The notes: a model not told the origin generated them from the sequence alone. A stretch of DNA of 64,000 nucleotides from JBEBGV01 sp040081265 (GCA_040081265.1 JBEBGV010000008.1:1-64000); one strand, 5' to 3'; shown: positions 14,342-25,224, counted from the first letter of the stretch. Translations and numbers: made by a program.

Positions 14342-16489
14342 TTAGTCTGCCGCGACGTCAGAATAATGCTGGAGCAGGATGCGCTGCCCGTCGACGTCCC
14401 TGCCTGTTGCCCTGGCGTAGTGGCCGTGCTCATCGAGCAGCCAGGCTCTGGCGTTGTCTCGCAGGCAGGTGCCGAGCACGATCTCCCGCAGGTGCTGACG
14501 CCGAGCGGCATCACGTATCGGTGTCAGGGTCTCGACCCGCCGATCAAGATTGCGCTCCATCAGATCCGCGCTGCCGATATACATCTCATCAGCCCCGCCA
14601 TTGGCAAACCAGTACACGCGCGAGTGCTCGAGAAATCGCCCGATGATGGAGCGCACCTGGATGCGATCGCTGACCCCCGCAATGCCCGGTCGGAGGCAAC
14701 ACGTGCCGCGAACGATCAGGTCGATATCCACGCCAGCCTGCGATGCCCGGTACAAGGCGCGAACCATCTGATCGTCGGTCAGCGAGTTCATCTTGAACAC
14801 CAGGTGCGCGGGGCGGCCGTTGCGCGCATGCTCCGTTTCCCTCTTGATCAACTCGCTGAGGGCGCCGCGGAGCTCAATCGGTGCGACATGAATCTGGCGG
14901 AACTGCTTCTGATTCGAATAGCCCGTCAGATAGTTGAAGACGTCGGACACGTCCGCGACGATGTCCGGGTCGCAGGTAAAGAGCCCGAAGTCGGTGTAGA
15001 TCCGGGCTGTCTGCGGGTTGTAGTTGCCGGTGCCGGTGTGCACATACCGACGGATGCCGTCGTCTTCCTTCCGCACCACCAGGCACAGCTTGGCGTGCGT
15101 CTTGAGGTCGGCAAAGCCGTAGACGACATGAATGTTGTCGGACTCGAGCTTCTTGGCCCATTCGATGTTGTTGCGTTCATCGAAGCGGGCCTTGAGTTCG
15201 ACCAGCACCGTGACCTGCTTGCCCTGCTGCGCTGCGTGACTGAGCAGGCCAACGAGGGGGGAATTGGCGCCAATCCGATAGAGCGTCATCTTGATGGCGA
15301 GGACGCGCGGGTCGTCGGCCGCGGCCGACAGGAACGCCATCACAGATTCAAATGATTCGTACGGATGGTGGATCAGCTGGTCCTGCTGCCGAATCTGCTC
15401 GAAGATGACATCGGGGTCTGCGCCCTCCCGCCACAACGCCTTTGGCTCAGACGGCGTGTCATGCAGGTCCGGCCGATCCAGGCGGGCCAGGTCCATCCAG
15501 TCCGCCAACCCGAGGCGATCGCTCGAACGCACGACAACGTCACTGGTGACTTCGAAATTCTCGGCCAGGATCTTCAGGACGCGGTCAGGCATGCCCGCTT
15601 CGACGTGCAGCAGAGAGATGGCGCCACGCGGCAGCTGGCGGAGGCTGCGGTCGACGGTTTCAAGCAGGTCGTCAGCCTCGTCCTGCTCGATTTCGAGATC
15701 GGCGTCGCGAACGATCCGAAACAGGTACGCGCCCTTGATCTGCGTGCCTGGAAACAGCAGGTGCACGTTGGCGCGCATCACGTCTTCGAGATACGCGAAG
15801 GAGACGCCGGGAGACGGCGCGAGCTCCGCCGGGATCGGGATGAATCGCGGCAGGACGCTCGGTACTTTCACGCGGGCAAACTTCATGCGCCCGCCATGCC
15901 GGACGACGACCGCCAGGTTCTTGCTGAGATTGGAGATCAGCGGAAACGGGTGACCGGGATCAAACGCGAGGGGCGTCACGACCGGGAAGATCTCGCGGCG
16001 GAAATAGTCCTCGAGGTAGACCTGCAGGGGTTCGGGCCAGTCCTCGGGTTCGAGGAGTCTGATTTCCTCCGCTTCGAGTGCCAGGCGCAGGTCGGCCCAG
16101 CAGGCGGCCTGGTCCGTGATCATCTGCGCCGAGCGCTCCCACATGGCCTTCAGTTGCGCCTGGGTCCCGTACCCGTCGGCGCCAACGTCGTTGATGCCCT
16201 CGCGCACTTTCTTCTGGGTGGTGGCGACCCGAATCATGAAGAACTCGTCAAGGTTGTTCGCCGAGATGGCGAGGAACTTGACGCGTTCGAGAAGCGGATG
16301 CGACGGGTCGGTCGCCTGCGCGAGGACGCGGTCGTTGAACTCGAGCCAGCTCAATTCACGATTGGAATAGAACGCCGGCTGCTTGAGGCTGGTCGTCGCC
16401 GGCTCGGCGGTGACGGGGGCCACGGCACGAAGCGCCCGCCTGGGAGGCTGGGGGCTCTCGTCTTCGGTTGGATGCGCGGCTCTCTGCAT
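14342..16489 (-). CDS. ppk1: Polyphosphate kinase 1
   Basis: Reversibly polymerises the gamma-phosphate of ATP into inorganic polyphosphate. The 715-residue length matches the family. The N-terminal domain opens with FYSNRELSWLEFNDRVL; the autophosphorylated histidine lies in RYVHTGTGNYN, and the second catalytic half carries LIVRGTCCLRPG. About 40 residues precede the first conserved motif. The gene leads a leftward pair with the lipid kinase and sits near sixA and ppx, forming a polyphosphate group. Confidence 0.96.
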   Translation of the reverse strand: MQRAAHPTEDESPQPPRRALRAVAPVTAEPATTSLKQPAFYSNRELSWLEFNDRVLAQATDPSHPLLERVKFLAISANNLDEFFMIRVATTQKKVREGINDVGADGYGTQAQLKAMWERSAQMITDQAACWADLRLALEAEEIRLLEPEDWPEPLQVYLEDYFRREIFPVVTPLAFDPGHPFPLISNLSKNLAVVVRHGGRMKFARVKVPSVLPRFIPIPAELAPSPGVSFAYLEDVMRANVHLLFPGTQIKGAYLFRIVRDADLEIEQDEADDLLETVDRSLRQLPRGAISLLHVEAGMPDRVLKILAENFEVTSDVVVRSSDRLGLADWMDLARLDRPDLHDTPSEPKALWREGADPDVIFEQIRQQDQLIHHPYESFESVMAFLSAAADDPRVLAIKMTLYRIGANSPLVGLLSHAAQQGKQVTVLVELKARFDERNNIEWAKKLESDNIHVVYGFADLKTHAKLCLVVRKEDDGIRRYVHTGTGNYNPQTARIYTDFGLFTCDPDIVADVSDVFNYLTGYSNQKQFRQIHVAPIELRGALSELIKRETEHARNGRPAHLVFKMNSLTDDQMVRALYRASQAGVDIDLIVRGTCCLRPGIAGVSDRIQVRSIIGRFLEHSRVYWFANGGADEMYIGSADLMERNLDRRVETLTPIRDAARRQHLREIVLGTCLRDNARAWLLDEHGHYARATGRDVDGQRILLQHYSDVAAD

Positions 16490-16791
16490 AAGGGTGACTC
16501 GCTGGAGCCACCAGGTCTGTAATGTTCAGCTGGGCCGCGCGCTGGACGCGCCCCGCACAATGCCAATCGAAGGAGCGTGCCAACCACACCGCTTCAGGAT
16601 CCTGCTCTTCTCGAGCTTCCGGGTCCGACTGCCTGGGTCGACGATGAGGAATTGCCGAGTATGGCTGGAGTTCTGGAGCCGGTCGATAAACATGAGCTGG
16701 GTCCGGTTGAGATGGTGATCGATCTTGTACTCCGTTTTCGCCCGCCCCGGCCACAACTCGGCGTAACGTTTATGTAAACACCCGTCAGGGC
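16490..16791. other. Intergenic region upstream of ppk1
   Basis: A 302-base stretch without a convincing gene; short open frames exist on both strands but none has a recognisable protein or ribosome site. It carries an inverted repeat GTTTA-TG-TAAAC at about 16769-16780, just beyond the sixA stop. It presumably holds the ppk1 promoter. Confidence 0.4.
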
Positions 16792-17298
16792 TTATTTGGC
16801 GGCAGTTCTGAGCATTTTCGGGGTGGCCAGCCAGACGAGGGTCCCGCGCGGACGCATCGCCCGTGACGGCACGTCAATCCGGCACATCCCACCTTTCTTG
16901 AAGACGAGCGGACGGGGGGCACCGATGAGGAACGCGGCCAGCTTGCCAAGGTCCGGCTCATGTCCAACGAGCGCAATACGATGACGAGAGACCGCTCTCA
17001 GCGCGGCAAACACCGCGCCGGGCGATGCCCCAGGCGCAAGCGCCTGCATGACCTTGACTGCGGGCTCCGCCGCGAGGCCGCGCGAGAGCAGGTCGGCCGT
17101 CTCGCGCGCCCGCTTCAGAGGACTGGTGAAAATCACATCCAACTCGACGTCGAGCCTTTCGAGGCCGCGGACCTCGTCCTTGAAACGCCTCACCCCATCG
17201 GCGGTCAATGGACGCAGGGTGTCGTCAGGCCAGTCTTCGCCGGGCTCTCCCGCCAGGCCGTGCCTCACCAGATACAACTCGAAGCCGTTTCCCGTCAT
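16792..17298 (-). CDS. sixA: SixA-type phosphohistidine phosphatase
   Basis: Histidine phosphatase of the phosphoglycerate-mutase superfamily that removes phosphate from phosphohistidine. The catalytic RHG occurs near the start (YLVRHGLAG), the second arginine in SPLKRARETA and the second histidine in LVGHEPDLG. 168 residues is normal. ATG 17298 is preferred to the longer frame, which would run into the divergent ppx start. Close linkage to ppk1 and ppx suggests a phosphate-signalling role. Confidence 0.85.
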   Translation of the reverse strand: MTGNGFELYLVRHGLAGEPGEDWPDDTLRPLTADGVRRFKDEVRGLERLDVELDVIFTSPLKRARETADLLSRGLAAEPAVKVMQALAPGASPGAVFAALRAVSRHRIALVGHEPDLGKLAAFLIGAPRPLVFKKGGMCRIDVPSRAMRPRGTLVWLATPKMLRTAAK

Positions 17299-17322
17299 GA
17301 TGTAATGACCTTCACCTGAGTC

Positions 17323-18879
17323 ATGCAACTCGCCGCGATCGATATCGGAACCAACTCAGTACACATGATCGTAGTGCGGGTGCGCCCGGACCGGTCATTC
17401 ACCGTCATCGACAGCGAGAAGACCATGGTCCGGCTTGGGGCCGGAGGACTGGACGGGCGTGAGCTGACCCCCGAAGCCATGGAAGCGGGCCTGCAAGCGC
17501 TAGGCCGCTTCAAACGGCTCGCCTCAGCGCATCAGGTTGACGAAATTCTTGCGGTCGCGACCAGCGCGGTGCGAGAGGCCCGCAATGGCGGCGAATTCCT
17601 GGCGCGCGTCGAGGAGACGACCGGCATCAGGGCGAGCGTGATCGCGGGCGCCGAAGAAGCACGCCTCATCCACCTCGCGGCGGTCTACGGCGTGGACGTC
17701 GGCACCAGCCGCGCGGTCGTCATCGACATCGGCGGAGGCAGCGTCGAGATCACGCTGGGTACCGGGAGCTCGGCGCAGTTCACCCGCAGCTTCAAGCTCG
17801 GTGTCATTCGCCTCACCGAGCGATTCGTCAAGAGCGACCCGCTCAGCGAGCGCGATGAGGACCGCCTCACCCGCCACATCGTCGACGAGGTCGGCAAGTA
17901 CTGCGATCAGCTCGTCGCGGCTGGATTTGACCGGGTGATCGGCACGTCAGGCACGATTCTGAGTCTCGGTGCGATGGCAGCTGCCGTCGGCACGGTGGCT
18001 CCGGCAGAGGTTCGCAACCTCCGCGTGCCGACCAAGCAGATTCGCCGGCTGCGTAAGGACATGACCCGGCTCGCGCTCGAGGAACGCCGGACCCTACCGG
18101 GCATGGATCCGCGGCGTGCTGATCTGGACGTCGCGGGAGCGGTGCTACTCGACACCATCCTGAAGCGCCTCGGCGCTGAGGAACTCACGCTGTGCGACCT
18201 GGCGCTTCGGGAAGGGCTCGTTCTCGATTATGTCAGCCACAACACGCGGCACATCACCCAGACCGATGAAATTCCCGACGTGCGGCGGCGCAGCACGCTC
18301 GAACTCGCGGAGCGCTGTAATTACTCGGCCGAACACGCCCACCAGGTCGTCAGGCTGGCCCTCTCGCTGTTTGACCAGACACAGTCCGTGCACGGCCTGG
18401 CCGGCCGTGAGCGCGAGTGGCTCGAGTATGCGGCGCTCATGCACGACATCGGCGTGCACATCAGCTACCAGCGGCACCATCGGCACTCGCACTACCTGAT
18501 CCTCAACGGTGATCTGCGCGGGTTCGATCCCGACGAGATTGCGGTCATCGCGCTCATCGCGCGGTACCACCGTCGCGGCACGCCGAAGAAGACGCACGAG
18601 GAGTACGCACAGCTGGCCCCGCCGCTGCGGCCCGTCGTGCGGGCGCTCGCCTCGATCCTGCGCCTCGCCGAGAGCCTCGACCGCAGTCACGCGCAACTGG
18701 TCTCGGCGGTGGAGCTTGCCGGCGGCAGGTCCGGCGCCCTCGTGCGCATCCGGGCACAGGGCGACGCGGAGCTCGAGGTGTGGGCCGCCAATCGCACGAT
18801 TGAACCCTTCGCGGAGCTTCTGGGAAAGCCTGTTCGTGTTGAAACCTCGCCCACAGACTTGTCCCTACCAACCGCCTGA
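17323..18879 (+). CDS. ppx: Exopolyphosphatase / guanosine pentaphosphate phosphatase
   Basis: Ppx/GppA enzyme that degrades polyphosphate and/or converts pppGpp to ppGpp. The actin-like N-terminal domain begins AIDIGTNSVHMI and has the phosphate loop IDIGGGSVEI; the C-terminal HD-type domain contains MHDIGVHISYQRHH. Length 518 matches the long, two-domain form. It is divergent from sixA with 24 bases between the starts. Substrate preference cannot be decided from sequence. Confidence 0.93.
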   Translation: MQLAAIDIGTNSVHMIVVRVRPDRSFTVIDSEKTMVRLGAGGLDGRELTPEAMEAGLQALGRFKRLASAHQVDEILAVATSAVREARNGGEFLARVEETTGIRASVIAGAEEARLIHLAAVYGVDVGTSRAVVIDIGGGSVEITLGTGSSAQFTRSFKLGVIRLTERFVKSDPLSERDEDRLTRHIVDEVGKYCDQLVAAGFDRVIGTSGTILSLGAMAAAVGTVAPAEVRNLRVPTKQIRRLRKDMTRLALEERRTLPGMDPRRADLDVAGAVLLDTILKRLGAEELTLCDLALREGLVLDYVSHNTRHITQTDEIPDVRRRSTLELAERCNYSAEHAHQVVRLALSLFDQTQSVHGLAGREREWLEYAALMHDIGVHISYQRHHRHSHYLILNGDLRGFDPDEIAVIALIARYHRRGTPKKTHEEYAQLAPPLRPVVRALASILRLAESLDRSHAQLVSAVELAGGRSGALVRIRAQGDAELEVWAANRTIEPFAELLGKPVRVETSPTDLSLPTA

Positions 18880-18902
18880 CGGAAGGCGATAGAATAGGCC
18901 GG

Positions 18903-19088
18903 ATGGGCGTAGTGCGATTGTGCGTCCTGTGCCGCCGGCATCCGGTTGACGACCGCTGGACGCCGTTCTGCAGCGAGCGGTGCCGCACCCAGGACCTGGC
19001 CCGATGGGCCGACGGGGGCTACCGGATCGCCGCCGAACCAGTGGCGTCCCCTGACGACGACGATGAGATCCCGCCGCCGATGCAGTGA
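18903..19088 (+). CDS. yacG: DNA gyrase inhibitor YacG
   Basis: Small zinc protein, 61 residues, with four cysteines C7-x2-C10 and C23-x3-C27 (FCSERCR) and the family pattern DLARWADGGYRI. YacG of Escherichia coli binds GyrB and blocks DNA binding by gyrase. The acidic tail DDDDE is common in the family. It lies between ppx and gltA in the same direction, 23 bases after ppx. Confidence 0.88.
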   Translation: MGVVRLCVLCRRHPVDDRWTPFCSERCRTQDLARWADGGYRIAAEPVASPDDDDEIPPPMQ

Positions 19089-19130
19089 GCTGCGCGGTGC
19101 CCGGGGTGAGATGCTGAACCGCGGACTGTT

Positions 19131-20414
<1,284 letters not shown>

Positions 20415-20418
20415 CACA

Positions 20419-21375
20419 ATGATGCGGGCGGGAAGTCTCGGACTGGTCCTCGTCCTCGGCGCCTGCGGCGCCGGGGCCGAACCTCAGGCACCTCGGCCCG
20501 TCCCGCCGCCCGCGCCCGTGGCTGCGGCGGCACCCGCGACCCGCGCACCTGGCCTGACCTTCGACAGCGCCCGTGCATGGGAGCACTTGCGGCGTCAGGT
20601 AGAGTTCGGGCCCCGGCCAGCCGGTTCCTCCGCTCTGGCGGAGTGTCGCAAGTACATCGTCGCTGAACTGAAAGCCGCTGGCCTCGATACACTCGAGCAG
20701 GCCTTTGACGGCGATACCCCGATGGGGAAGATTCCGATGGTCAATCTCAGGGCCATCATCCCCGGGCGCCGACCCGAGCGCATCATCATCGCCACCCACT
20801 ACGACACCAAACTCTTCAGGGACGTCCGCTTCGTCGGCGCCAGCGACGGTGCCTCCTCGACCGCGGCGGTGCTCGAACTGGCCCGCGCGCTGAAAGGGCG
20901 CAGCAACGAGTTCACGATCGAGTTGCTGTTCCTCGACGGCGAGGAGGCGGTGGTCGAGTGGGCTGGAACCGATCACACCTACGGCAGTCGCCACTATGTT
21001 GCCGAGGCGCAGCGGTCAGGCACTGTCTCCTCGATCAAAGCCCTGGTGCTGCTCGACATGATTGGTGACCGTGGACTGGACATTCGTCGAGACTCGAACT
21101 CGACGCCGTGGCTGGTTGACGTGGTGTGGGCGGCGGCCCAACGCATCGGACACCGTTCAACCTTCGTGAACGACCTGACGACCATCGAAGACGACCACCT
21201 GGCCTTCGTCCGGGCCGGCATCCCGTCGGTGGACATCATCGACCTGAACTACGCGGAGTGGCACACCCCGCAGGACGATCTCAACCACGTCAGCGCGGCC
21301 AGCCTGCAGATTGTGGGCGACGTGGTCCTCGCCGCTCTCCCGGACATAGAACAGCGGCTCGCCGCAGTACGCTGA
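20419..21375 (+). CDS. M28-family zinc peptidase / glutaminyl cyclase-like lipoprotein
   Basis: 318 residues with a lipoprotein signal (LVLGAC lipobox within the first 18 residues), so exported and membrane-anchored. The fold is M28: metal ligands fit IATHYDTK, the aspartate in GASDGASSTA, the glutamate in LFLDGEEAVVEW and the histidine in YAEWHTPQDD. The SDGASS pattern resembles glutaminyl-peptide cyclotransferases more than aminopeptidases. ATG 20419 is followed by a second in-frame ATG; either gives the same signal sequence. Confidence 0.85.
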   Translation: MMRAGSLGLVLVLGACGAGAEPQAPRPVPPPAPVAAAAPATRAPGLTFDSARAWEHLRRQVEFGPRPAGSSALAECRKYIVAELKAAGLDTLEQAFDGDTPMGKIPMVNLRAIIPGRRPERIIIATHYDTKLFRDVRFVGASDGASSTAAVLELARALKGRSNEFTIELLFLDGEEAVVEWAGTDHTYGSRHYVAEAQRSGTVSSIKALVLLDMIGDRGLDIRRDSNSTPWLVDVVWAAAQRIGHRSTFVNDLTTIEDDHLAFVRAGIPSVDIIDLNYAEWHTPQDDLNHVSAASLQIVGDVVLAALPDIEQRLAAVR

Positions 21376-21645
21376 TTACGCACGGCGTCTCATTCGCGAC
21401 GCGACCACCAGACCAGCCAGCAGCACGACTCCCCCGCTCGCGGCGCCCCAGCGCACGGAGCTGCGGATGGCGGGGGCCATCACCTCTTCGATCGACGGCC
21501 CTCGGCCACCGCGCGCTACGGCCTCGCGCGTGGTGGCGGCGTACTGGCGTGCGGCGGCCGCGGTGACCCGATCCTGCACGACCGCACCCGTGGCCAGCGC
21601 CAGCACGCACGTCGTCGCGAGCGTCACGCGCTGTGCTCCGGTCAC
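21376..21645 (-). CDS. Small membrane protein, two predicted TM segments
   Basis: 89 residues if started at GTG 21645, which overlaps the stop of the zinc-ribbon gene (GTGA). It has hydrophobic segments near each end (TTCVLALATGAVV and GGVVLLAGLVVA) and a basic C-terminus RMRRRA. The frame is open further upstream but would lie antiparallel in phase within the neighbouring gene. Function unknown; probably works with the adjacent zinc-ribbon membrane protein. Confidence 0.6.
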   Translation of the reverse strand: MTGAQRVTLATTCVLALATGAVVQDRVTAAAARQYAATTREAVARGGRGPSIEEVMAPAIRSSVRWGAASGGVVLLAGLVVASRMRRRA

Positions 21646-21851
21646 GGCATCAGCCACAGGTAGGCTGCAACGGCCACCACGGCCAGGGCAATCACGATGA
21701 CCGCGATAATCGGGGCGTTGGACCGGCGACGACGGGCAAAGAGTGAGGTGTCGGCGGGCGGCTTCACGCGCGGTTCGCTCGTGGCCTTTCCACACTTGAA
21801 GCAGATCAGCGCCTTCTCGGCGATTTCGGTCCCACAGTGTTTGCAAGTCAT
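21642..21851 (-). CDS. Zinc-ribbon membrane-anchored protein
   Basis: 69 residues. An N-terminal zinc ribbon (CKHCG and CFKCG) is followed by a basic linker and one C-terminal transmembrane segment (APIIAVIVIALAVVAVAAYL). Such double-zinc-ribbon/TM proteins are common, poorly characterised bacterial proteins. Translationally coupled to the next small membrane gene. Confidence 0.72.
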   Translation of the reverse strand: MTCKHCGTEIAEKALICFKCGKATSEPRVKPPADTSLFARRRRSNAPIIAVIVIALAVVAVAAYLWLMP

Positions 21852-21925
21852 CGCTGTTTGCTAATCTACCCTAAGCGACGGCCGGGCCTGACGACCTGCT
21901 TTCGCGCACCTCACGCCAGCCTCAG

Positions 21926-22594
21926 ATGATCCCGCTTCGCGACGTCATCCCATCCCGGACCCGCCCGGTGGTGACCATCACTCTGATCGCCGTCAATACC
22001 CTGGCCTTCCTCTTCGAGCTCTCGCTCGGCGAAGGCGTCGAGTCGTTCATCCGGGACTGGGGAGTGGTTCCCGCGCAGTTCTCCATCGTCACGCTGTTCA
22101 CGTCGATGTTCCTGCACGGAGGCATCCTGCACGTCGGCGGCAACATGCTGTACCTCTGGATCTTCGGCGACAACGTCGAGGACCGGCTGGGCCACGGGCG
22201 CTTCGTCGCGTTCTATCTGGCGTGTGGCGTCGCCGCCGCGCTCGGGCAGACGTGGGTCAGTCCCGAATCGACAATTCCCATGGTCGGCGCGAGCGGGGCG
22301 ATTGCCGGCGTCATGGGCGCCTACTTCGTGCTCTACCCGCGATCACGCATCGTGACGCTGGTACCGCTGTTCATCTTCATCCAGATCATCGAGATCCCGG
22401 CCATCTTCTTCCTCGGGATCTGGTTCCTGATGCAGTTTCTCAGCGGGGTGGGTTCAATCGCCGCTACCGCAGACGGGGCGGGCGGTGGTGTCGCCTTCTG
22501 GGCGCACACCGCCGGGTTCGTCGCGGGGCTGATTGGCGTGATGGTGCTGAAGCGTCCGGAACGCCAGCGCGTCGAGTGGTGGAACGATCGGTAG
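21926..22594 (+). CDS. Rhomboid-family intramembrane serine protease
   Basis: 222-residue polytopic membrane protease. The catalytic serine lies in VGASGAIAG (S123), the paired histidine in FWAHTAGF (H194), and the oxyanion region in HVGGNMLYLWIFG. At least six hydrophobic segments are visible, with the L1-loop region between TM1 and TM2. Its stop directly abuts the convergent stop of the TPR gene with no bases between. Confidence 0.93.
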   Translation: MIPLRDVIPSRTRPVVTITLIAVNTLAFLFELSLGEGVESFIRDWGVVPAQFSIVTLFTSMFLHGGILHVGGNMLYLWIFGDNVEDRLGHGRFVAFYLACGVAAALGQTWVSPESTIPMVGASGAIAGVMGAYFVLYPRSRIVTLVPLFIFIQIIEIPAIFFLGIWFLMQFLSGVGSIAATADGAGGGVAFWAHTAGFVAGLIGVMVLKRPERQRVEWWNDR

Positions 22595-25099
22595 TTACCG
22601 GGCGTCGACGATGTCGAGGAGCAGGTCCTGGGCGCGCTCGAAGGTCGGGGCCAGTTCAAGCGCAGCGAGGGCCTGTCGCTTGGCTTCGACGGGATCGCCG
22701 CCGAGCAGATACGCCGCGGCCAGGTCGGTATGCGCCGACGCGCGGTCTGCTGGCGCAGACGCGAGTGCAGCACGGAACGCGCGTAGAGCTCGCGGAGCGT
22801 CGCGGCGTCCCATCGCGGCCCTGCCGGTCATCGTCTGAGCCTGGGCGTCAAACGGGTCGAGCGCGACGACACGCTCGTAGGCCGCACCGGTGCGCGCCAC
22901 GTCGTTCTGGGTCGCGACGAGCGCAGCGAGCTTGCGTGCCGCTTCCACGTCGTAATGATCGATCTTGACCACCGCTTCGAGTGCGCGAATCGCCCGGGCG
23001 TTGTCCTTCTGCTCGAGCGCGATCGTGGCAATGAAGTTGTTCGGATTGTCCCCACCCGTGGCGACCGGGAGCAGCTCGGACGCTTTCTCGAACTGCGCGA
23101 TCGCCTCGCTGGCCTGCCCTGCCTTGTGCAGCGCGGCTCCGAGGCGCATCCGCAGCACGAAGCTGTCAGGATCGGCCTCGACGAAGCGCCGGAGAGCGGC
23201 CGCGTCGGCGTCCTCGGGAACTTCAGGTGTCTTGAGGGCCTTGCGGATGGGACCGAACTGTCGCTCGAGGCGCGCGTCGAACGACGTCTGAATCTGCTCG
23301 ACGGTCGCGTTGTACGCCTCTTTCAGCGCGGCGTCCATTTCGATGCCCCTGCCAAAGGATCGCACCAGCGCGCGGAGCGCGGCGTCGCCGTAGGTCTGCG
23401 CCAGGTGGTCCACCAGTATCGAGGCCTCGTAGTAGGCCAGCGAGATCAGCTCGGGGTTGGTGAACCCGTCGTTGAGGTCCTTGACCTTCAGTGCCTTGCC
23501 CGACTCGAGCGCCTGCGCGAACTCGACCTCCATCCGGCGGCCCCAATCGCGACCGGCATGGGTCTCTTCCCATTCTGAGATCCCTTCGGTCAGCCAGCGG
23601 GGCACCCGCTGATTGGACATCTGCAGCGTGTACACGTGCGCCAGCTCATGCCACAGCGTCTCTTCCCAGCTGAACTGACCGGGGGGGCGCGCCTTCGGTG
23701 AGTCGAGCGCGACGACCTTGCCGAAGCAGACACCAAGCGCGCCCACCAGGCCCGGCAGGCCCATCGTCCTGACGGCGAAGTCGTCGTGCTTGGGGAAGAT
23801 CTCGATCAGGAGCGGACCCGCGGGCGTGAAATCCCACCGCCGGGTGAGCGCGGCCAGGGCTTCCTTGGCCAGCGGTAACGCCTGCTCCCGCATCACGGCC
23901 GCTTCGTCGGGATGGAAGCGCAGGGTCAGATTGCCGTCGGTCACGGTGACGAACTTGTCGAGGGTGTCGAGCATCTCGAGCGAGTTCTTCTTCACCACGT
24001 CGAAGGGATCGACCTTGAATGCGGCCTCGAGCTCGCGCTTGGCACCTGCCTCGTCACCAAGGCGCAACAGCGTCATGCCGAGGTCGGTTCTGGCGGCCAC
24101 GTTCTCCGGATCCAATGCCAGAGCCCGGCGAGTCTGGACGAGCCCCTCATCGAACCGGTAGTTGCGCGCGAGATGCGAACCCGCCACCCGGAAGAAGTCG
24201 CCGTAACCGGGATTCACCTTCAGCGCCGCATCCGCCCGTGCCTGGAAGTCCTCGGCCCGATCTTCGAGCGCCGCGATCGCACCGTCGATGGCGAACGCCT
24301 CGAGACTGCTGGGATTGACCGCCAATGCCTTCTTCACGGCCTCCCGCGCGTCATCACGGCGGCGGTCGTCGAGAGCGAGTTCGGCCACATACAGGTGCGC
24401 GGGTACGTAATTCGGGTTGGTGGTCAGTACCTGCTCGAGAGCCTTGCGAGCCGCGGGCGGGTCCTCGTCACCGACGACCCGCGCGAGTCCGAGAGCCGCG
24501 CGCACATTGGTCGGTTCGGCCTTGATGGCGGCCTGGAACGACTTCAACGCTTCCTGACGTTCGTACTTCTCAAGGAACAGCTCGCCCCATTCGATGTTGA
24601 CGAGCGCACTATCGGGCGCAGCGCTGTCGGCGGCGCGGAAGTAGGAGTTGGCTTCCTGGAACTGTCCGAGCGACCGTGCGGCAACGCCGAGGCGAACGCG
24701 ATCGGCAGCCGTGGTCTGACCGCTGGTCGCGAGAACCCGCTGGAGAGTGCGCCGGCCGACGTCGCGCCGGCCGAGATGGAGCTGAAGCCGTCCCAGCATG
24801 AGCGCCGCATCGCTGCCGGGCACGGCCGTTGCCCGGGGCGTCAGCAGCCTCTCGGCGTCCGCATACCGTCCGCGCTGGATATGGGCTTCCGCCAGCAGCG
24901 TGGTCGCCCTGGGATCAGTCGAGCCGCTGACGAGGCTCTCTACCTGGTCGAATCGTCCCAGGTTGAGGGCTCGGGCAGCCTGGTCGAGGGGACCGAGATC
25001 GGCCCCCGGTCGCGTCTGGCTGGACGATGAGGTGCCGAGCGTGAGCAGAACGGCGCCGGCGATTGCCCAGTTCCGGGCACGGCCAAGTCGGGTAAGCAC
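22595..25099 (-). CDS. Secreted TPR protein with gluzincin (HExxH) metalloprotease-like domain
   Basis: 834 residues: a signal peptide, many tetratricopeptide repeats over the first ~430 residues, a peptidase-MA-like domain with WHELAHV near residue 483 and WLTEGISEWEE about 20 residues later (third zinc ligand), then further TPRs. GTG 25099 has a perfect AGGAGG 10 bases upstream and gives a clean signal peptide; ATG 25129 lacks a ribosome site. Likely acts at the envelope; substrate unknown. Confidence 0.85.
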   Translation of the reverse strand: MLTRLGRARNWAIAGAVLLTLGTSSSSQTRPGADLGPLDQAARALNLGRFDQVESLVSGSTDPRATTLLAEAHIQRGRYADAERLLTPRATAVPGSDAALMLGRLQLHLGRRDVGRRTLQRVLATSGQTTAADRVRLGVAARSLGQFQEANSYFRAADSAAPDSALVNIEWGELFLEKYERQEALKSFQAAIKAEPTNVRAALGLARVVGDEDPPAARKALEQVLTTNPNYVPAHLYVAELALDDRRRDDAREAVKKALAVNPSSLEAFAIDGAIAALEDRAEDFQARADAALKVNPGYGDFFRVAGSHLARNYRFDEGLVQTRRALALDPENVAARTDLGMTLLRLGDEAGAKRELEAAFKVDPFDVVKKNSLEMLDTLDKFVTVTDGNLTLRFHPDEAAVMREQALPLAKEALAALTRRWDFTPAGPLLIEIFPKHDDFAVRTMGLPGLVGALGVCFGKVVALDSPKARPPGQFSWEETLWHELAHVYTLQMSNQRVPRWLTEGISEWEETHAGRDWGRRMEVEFAQALESGKALKVKDLNDGFTNPELISLAYYEASILVDHLAQTYGDAALRALVRSFGRGIEMDAALKEAYNATVEQIQTSFDARLERQFGPIRKALKTPEVPEDADAAALRRFVEADPDSFVLRMRLGAALHKAGQASEAIAQFEKASELLPVATGGDNPNNFIATIALEQKDNARAIRALEAVVKIDHYDVEAARKLAALVATQNDVARTGAAYERVVALDPFDAQAQTMTGRAAMGRRDAPRALRAFRAALASAPADRASAHTDLAAAYLLGGDPVEAKRQALAALELAPTFERAQDLLLDIVDAR

Positions 25100-25224
25100 G
25101 TTTCGTAAGCCTCCTGAGGCCCATCTCATCGAAATTGCGCCCAGTATATGACAGCGAGGGGGGTGGGCGACTGGGCTGCCATTGAGACGCTCGAAGACCC
25201 GTCCGGGCTTCCACCGAGACGGGC

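Noticed and set aside
14333..16522. Plus-strand frames of 340 and 385 codons opposite ppk1
   Set aside because: ppk1 is unambiguous on the minus strand; the antisense frames have no family features.
16526..16777. Short frames on both strands upstream of ppk1
   Set aside because: No ribosome site, no recognisable protein; kept only as intergenic.
21376..21846. Long 156-codon form of the small membrane protein
   Set aside because: Its first half overlaps the zinc-ribbon gene out of frame; the GTGA-coupled start at 21645 explains the data better.
23912..25030. 372-codon plus-strand frame opposite the TPR gene
   Set aside because: High-GC antisense artefact; the minus-strand TPR/HExxH protein is clearly the real one.
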